Assembly (NCBI GenBank): GCA_022737715.1
Contig: JAIITD010000067.1
Span: 1-8,688, forward strand
Source: Veillonella sp.
GTDB lineage: Bacteria; Bacillota; Negativicutes; Veillonellales; Veillonellaceae
Reading direction: 5' to 3'
DNA: 8,688 bases
Numbering within the stretch: the first letter of the stretch is position 1; each line of letters opens with the position of its first letter. Position numbers and translations under genes: made by a program. The notes beneath the pieces were generated by a model. It made no database searches. It saw nothing but the letters and a program-made list of their open reading frames with translations, and had not been told where the DNA came from. Positions 5,974 through 8,688 of this stretch are shown in pieces.

Positions 5974-5982
5974 TGATACAAT
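5974..5982 (+). promoter_or_regulatory. Possible extended -10 promoter for modBC
   Basis: TGATACAAT fits TGnTATAAT with one mismatch and lies just after the modA terminator, 42 bases before modB. No -35 match is visible. It could give modBC basal transcription independent of modA. Confidence 0.3.
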
Positions 5983-6023
5983 AGAGTTGTAATTAAGTAT
6001 TAGGTAAAGAAAGGAGGCAAGAT

Positions 6024-6692
6024 ATGAGTCCATTTTGGTTGTCGTTGTGGGTGGCGAGTTTAGCTTTAATTATCGTTATATTGATTGGCTTAGCTACTTG
6101 TTATTGGATGAATCGCTGTAAATGGAGTGGTATCGCTATTCTAGATGCCTTAATAACATTGCCGCTCGTGTTGCCTCCAGTTGTAGTTGGTTTTGCTTTG
6201 CTTATGGTTTTTACACCAGGCTATGCATTCGGGGCTTGGTTAGAATCTCATGGTTTAGGCGTCGTATTTACGGCAACCGGTGCTGTTGTGGCTTCTTCTG
6301 TTATTGCCTTTCCTTTATTTTATCAAACAGTGCGGTCCGCATTGCAGTCTGTAGACCATAATATGGAGGATGTGGCACGTACATTAGGTGCTTCCGAGCT
6401 TCGTATATTCTTCACTATCTCTGTACCATTGGCCTGGAAGGGGATTTTAACAGGTAGTATCTTAGCGTTTTGTCGCGCTATGGGTGAGTTCGGTGCGACC
6501 ATATTAATCGCCGGTAATATTCCTAGAATTACGCGAACCATGCCGCTTGCTATCTATTCCTACGTAGAAGCGGGGCAGTACATGGATGCCTTTGAGCTTG
6601 TTATTTATATTTGTGTACTTACATTAGCGCTGTTGAGCGGTATTCACATCCTTACAAAAGGATCCTTGTTCCGTAATATAGGGCGTAATTAG
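6024..6692 (+). CDS. modB: Molybdate ABC transporter, permease subunit
   Basis: Inner-membrane channel subunit for molybdate import; 222 residues, the usual ModB length, with about five to six hydrophobic segments. Family features are LPLVLPPVVVGFALL (46-60), the EAA loop at about 115-140 (EDVARTLGAS then VPLAWKG), AFCRAMGEFGATI (148-160) and NIPRITRTMPLAIY (165-178), all typical of ModB. AAAGGAGG (6010-6017) sets the start. It begins 87 bases after modA, behind a terminator and a possible promoter, and modC follows after 8 bases, so modB and modC are tightly linked. Confidence 0.95.
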   Translation: MSPFWLSLWVASLALIIVILIGLATCYWMNRCKWSGIAILDALITLPLVLPPVVVGFALLMVFTPGYAFGAWLESHGLGVVFTATGAVVASSVIAFPLFYQTVRSALQSVDHNMEDVARTLGASELRIFFTISVPLAWKGILTGSILAFCRAMGEFGATILIAGNIPRITRTMPLAIYSYVEAGQYMDAFELVIYICVLTLALLSGIHILTKGSLFRNIGRN

Positions 6693-6700
6693 GAGGAACT

Positions 6701-7327
6701 ATGATTACATTTTCTTTTACCATAGCAAGACCTTCTATGATTGTGAAAGCCGATGGTGCTTTAGCATCAGGTATTACGGTGTTAACCGGCTCATCTGGGA
6801 GTGGAAAAAGTACATTTATTAAATGCATTGCAGGCTTGGTGAAGCCTACAACAGGTATTATTCGATGCGATGAACGAACATGGGTTGACCGAGATCGAAA
6901 CATATGGGTACCAGCTCAAGAACGGCAAGTAGGATATATGCCACAAGGCAATATCGTATTCCCTCATTTATCCGTAGAGCATAATATTACATATAGTAAA
7001 CGAGGCACACCTGATATGTGCGATTCTTTATTAAAACGTTTAGGTTTAGAAAAATACCGTAATACTAAGGCTGGTAGCTTATCTGGCGGTGAGCAACAAC
7101 GTGTTGCCTTAGGTCGTGCACTCTATTCAAAACCAACTATATTACTTCTTGATGAGCCCCTATCTGCTCTCGATTGGAACCTTCGTAAACAAGTGCGTGA
7201 GGATCTTGTTTCTATCATTCGCGAATGGAACGTGCCATGCGTATGGGTAACCCATGATGAAAGTGAAGCAGAAGCTGTAGGAGATAGACATTGGACCTGT
7301 GAAAATGGGCAAATCATTATACCTTAA
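6701..7327 (+). CDS. modC: Molybdate ABC transporter, short ATP-binding subunit
   Basis: Cytoplasmic ATPase that energises ModB. All motifs are intact: Walker A GSSGSGKST (30-38), Q-loop Q82 (YMPQGNIVFPHLSV), signature LSGGEQQ (127-133), Walker B ILLLDEP (147-153), D-loop SALD (155-158) and H-loop H185. At 208 residues it is much shorter than typical ModC proteins of about 350, because it stops after the nucleotide-binding domain at ENGQIIIP. The C-terminal Mop/TOBE domain, which binds oxyanion in many ModC proteins, is missing. There is no sign of a frameshift: the stop is followed directly by a terminator, so there is no room for the domain. The ribosome site AGGAGG (6691-6696) overlaps the modB stop codon. 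Substrate assignment rests on modA and modB. Confidence 0.92.
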   Translation: MITFSFTIARPSMIVKADGALASGITVLTGSSGSGKSTFIKCIAGLVKPTTGIIRCDERTWVDRDRNIWVPAQERQVGYMPQGNIVFPHLSVEHNITYSKRGTPDMCDSLLKRLGLEKYRNTKAGSLSGGEQQRVALGRALYSKPTILLLDEPLSALDWNLRKQVREDLVSIIREWNVPCVWVTHDESEAEAVGDRHWTCENGQIIIP

Positions 7328-7332
7328 TAGGT

Positions 7333-7373
7333 AAAATACCTTCATAAGCATACTCGCTTATGAAGGTATTTTT
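7333..7373. terminator. Bidirectional terminator between modC and cytX
   Basis: A perfect 17-base-pair stem (7333-7349 with 7356-7372) with loop ATACTC, an A run on the left and a T run on the right. It follows the modC stop by 5 bases and ends 5 bases from the convergent cytX stop, so it serves both genes. Confidence 0.95.
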
Positions 7374-7377
7374 GTTT

Positions 7378-8577
7378 TTACTGTTCTTTTATTTCGACAG
7401 ATGAGTTCACAGTTTTACTTATGAATCCAACGATGGCTGTAATGATGAAAGCCATTGTAAATGCTGGCAATGTAGCACCTATTGTGCTTTCACTATGTAA
7501 CATATAGTGATACACACCTACGGATAGAGCCCAGATGAGACCTCTAACTAGATAAGCCGATAGAGTTTGTACTTGTTGGCGGTTGATGAAATAGTCTACT
7601 AATAGGATGGCAATCATCGGTGTAAAGACAGAACCAATGAGGTATAGGAAATCTGTAATATCATCCATTGGATATAAGATAGCCGCTATGGTGCCAATAA
7701 TTGTGACGATGACGGCTACGCCTTTACTGGAGGCTCTACTAAAGATGGTCGTACTAGATACACCAGCTGAGTAAGCATCCATAAAGGTAGTAGTTACGGT
7801 AGAGAAGATGATAACGATGAGTCCCGCAAGACCGAGGCCTGCGTTCATCATAATGGTAATGATGGAGTCGCCACCACCAAAGATAGCAGCGCTGAGACCT
7901 AAGGTGTACATAACGATACTAGTTACCGTGTAGACTGTAGCGCTTGTAAGTGATGCGGAGAAAGGCTGTTTGCTTTCACGGGTGTAATCACTAATAAGAG
8001 GTAGCCAAGAGAGAGGCATGGCGATAGATAACTCAAGGGCTGCTATAAAACTCATATTTCCACTAGATATAAGGCTACTTTCACTAGGCCATTGAGCTAT
8101 CATGTGAGCGCCCATGTAGATGGTGAGCCCTAACAGTAAAACAGATACGATGGCTTGGATATAGCCAGTATTGTGGAGGCCGATGAAAAGCCACAGAATG
8201 ACGAGGGCTCCGATGGCTATGGTCCAAATCATAGGGGATAGAGGTGCTAGTTCTTGTAACGCAAGCATAGCATCGTAGATCATGATACTCGTCCAGCCGA
8301 TAAGTTGCAGCATATTTAAAACAGCAAATCCTTTGGCACCTAGAGGGCCAAAGCTAAAGGCGGTAGTATTCATACTGCCTTGCCGTAAACGTCCACCAAT
8401 GAGGCCTGCTCCAAAGAGTAATATACCGCCGATGATATGCCCTAATATGATGGCATACAGCCCTTGGGTGAGCCCTAAGGGGGCCAGATAGGTTCCCGTC
8501 ATAATCTCCGCTATCGATAGAGCGGCGCCGAACCATATCATGGCGAACTGTGGTTGTGTAATGTGTGTGTCTTTCAT
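7378..8577 (-). CDS. cytX: Hydroxymethylpyrimidine transporter, NCS1 family (CytX)
   Basis: An inner-membrane carrier of 399 residues with about twelve hydrophobic segments, of the nucleobase:cation symporter-1 family. The first segment GAALSIAEIMTGTYLAPLG (17-35), the QLIGWTSIMIYD stretch (91-102) and PLSWLPLISDYTR (188-200) resemble CytX, the putative transporter of the thiamine pyrimidine precursor HMP. The TPP riboswitch in its leader strongly supports a thiamine role. I place the start at 8577, where AAGGAGG lies 4 bases upstream; an earlier in-frame ATG near 8619 lies inside the terminator hairpin and has no ribosome site. Thiamine kinase or synthesis genes, often next to cytX, are not in the window. 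An alternative NCS1 substrate such as cytosine is less likely given the riboswitch. Confidence 0.92.
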   Translation of the reverse strand: MKDTHITQPQFAMIWFGAALSIAEIMTGTYLAPLGLTQGLYAIILGHIIGGILLFGAGLIGGRLRQGSMNTTAFSFGPLGAKGFAVLNMLQLIGWTSIMIYDAMLALQELAPLSPMIWTIAIGALVILWLFIGLHNTGYIQAIVSVLLLGLTIYMGAHMIAQWPSESSLISSGNMSFIAALELSIAMPLSWLPLISDYTRESKQPFSASLTSATVYTVTSIVMYTLGLSAAIFGGGDSIITIMMNAGLGLAGLIVIIFSTVTTTFMDAYSAGVSSTTIFSRASSKGVAVIVTIIGTIAAILYPMDDITDFLYLIGSVFTPMIAILLVDYFINRQQVQTLSAYLVRGLIWALSVGVYHYMLHSESTIGATLPAFTMAFIITAIVGFISKTVNSSVEIKEQ

Positions 8578-8603
8578 ACGTCCTCCTTGCCAGGAAGTCA
8601 TAG

Positions 8604-8634
8604 AAAAAGCCGAGCTCACAGGAACTCGGCTTTT
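8604..8634 (-). terminator. Riboswitch-controlled intrinsic terminator upstream of cytX
   Basis: On the minus strand, a 13-base-pair stem with one G-U pair (8634-8622 with 8617-8605) and loop CTGT runs into a T-tract (8608-8604). It lies between the TPP aptamer and the cytX ribosome site. It is the expression platform: TPP binding should favour this terminator and turn cytX off. Confidence 0.9.
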
Positions 8635-8640
8635 AATCCT

Positions 8641-8688
8641 CTATGTTCCCTACGTTGGCATTATCCAAATCAGGTTATGGGTTAAAGC
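8641..8688 (-). promoter_or_regulatory. TPP riboswitch (THI element), 3' part, cut by the window edge
   Basis: Read on the minus strand, the end of the window contains the highly conserved 3' half of the THI box: ACCC, then ACCTGATTTGGATAATGCCA, then ACGTAGGGAA. These are the pyrophosphate-sensing-helix side and the closing P2/P1 strands of the thiamine pyrophosphate aptamer. The 5' half, with the CTGAGA motif and the P1 partner strand, lies beyond position 8688. A terminator follows within a few bases, so control is by transcription termination. Confidence 0.96.

Noticed and set aside
8578..8619. N-terminal extension of CytX
   Set aside because: The earlier ATG lies inside the riboswitch-controlled terminator; the ATG at 8577 has a strong ribosome site.
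1..8688. Insertion sequence, prophage, CRISPR array or defence system
   Set aside because: No transposase, integrase, phage or Cas-like gene, no spaced repeats, and every large frame is a transport, regulatory, stress or unknown secreted protein.

Overview
The window is a stretch of ordinary bacterial chromosome packed with transport genes. It holds ten protein genes, no RNA genes apart from one partial riboswitch, and no sign of a mobile element, CRISPR array or phage gene. The DNA is AT-rich, ribosome binding sites are strong and purine-rich, and nearly every transcription unit ends in a clear intrinsic terminator. This looks like a low-GC Firmicutes-related genome. The mix of genes and the secreted protein with a signal peptide but no cell-wall anchor would fit a Negativicutes member such as Veillonella. 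That assignment is inference from overall style, not from a diagnostic gene.

Layout. (1) 1-1545: leader, permease and ATPase of a polar amino acid ABC importer; its substrate-binding protein is not in the window. (2) 1601-2866: a 421-residue secreted, cysteine-free protein of unknown function, possibly with its own extended -10 promoter overlapping the end of the ATPase gene. (3) 3008-3454: a single-domain universal stress protein behind a long structured leader. (4) 3582-3872: an ArsR-family repressor that keeps the full alpha-5 zinc-site residue set of CzrA-type sensors but has no metal transporter beside it. (5) 3947-4936, minus strand: an AEC-family carrier, convergent with arsR across a shared bidirectional terminator. 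(6) 5148-7327: a molybdate importer modA-modB-modC, with a strong terminator between modA and modB and a short ModC lacking the usual C-terminal regulatory domain. (7) 7378-8688, minus strand: a CytX-type hydroxymethylpyrimidine transporter controlled by a TPP riboswitch and an intrinsic terminator; the riboswitch runs off the right edge.

How the parts work together. The two ABC systems bring in amino acids and molybdate/tungstate. CytX salvages a thiamine precursor when TPP is low. AEC carriers usually move organic anions. The regulator and stress protein are probably separate single-gene units. I found no convincing undescribed multi-gene system. The most unusual points are the orphan zinc-type ArsR sensor, the unknown secreted protein next to the amino acid importer, the truncated ModC, and the hairpin/promoter arrangements that uncouple genes inside the ABC clusters.
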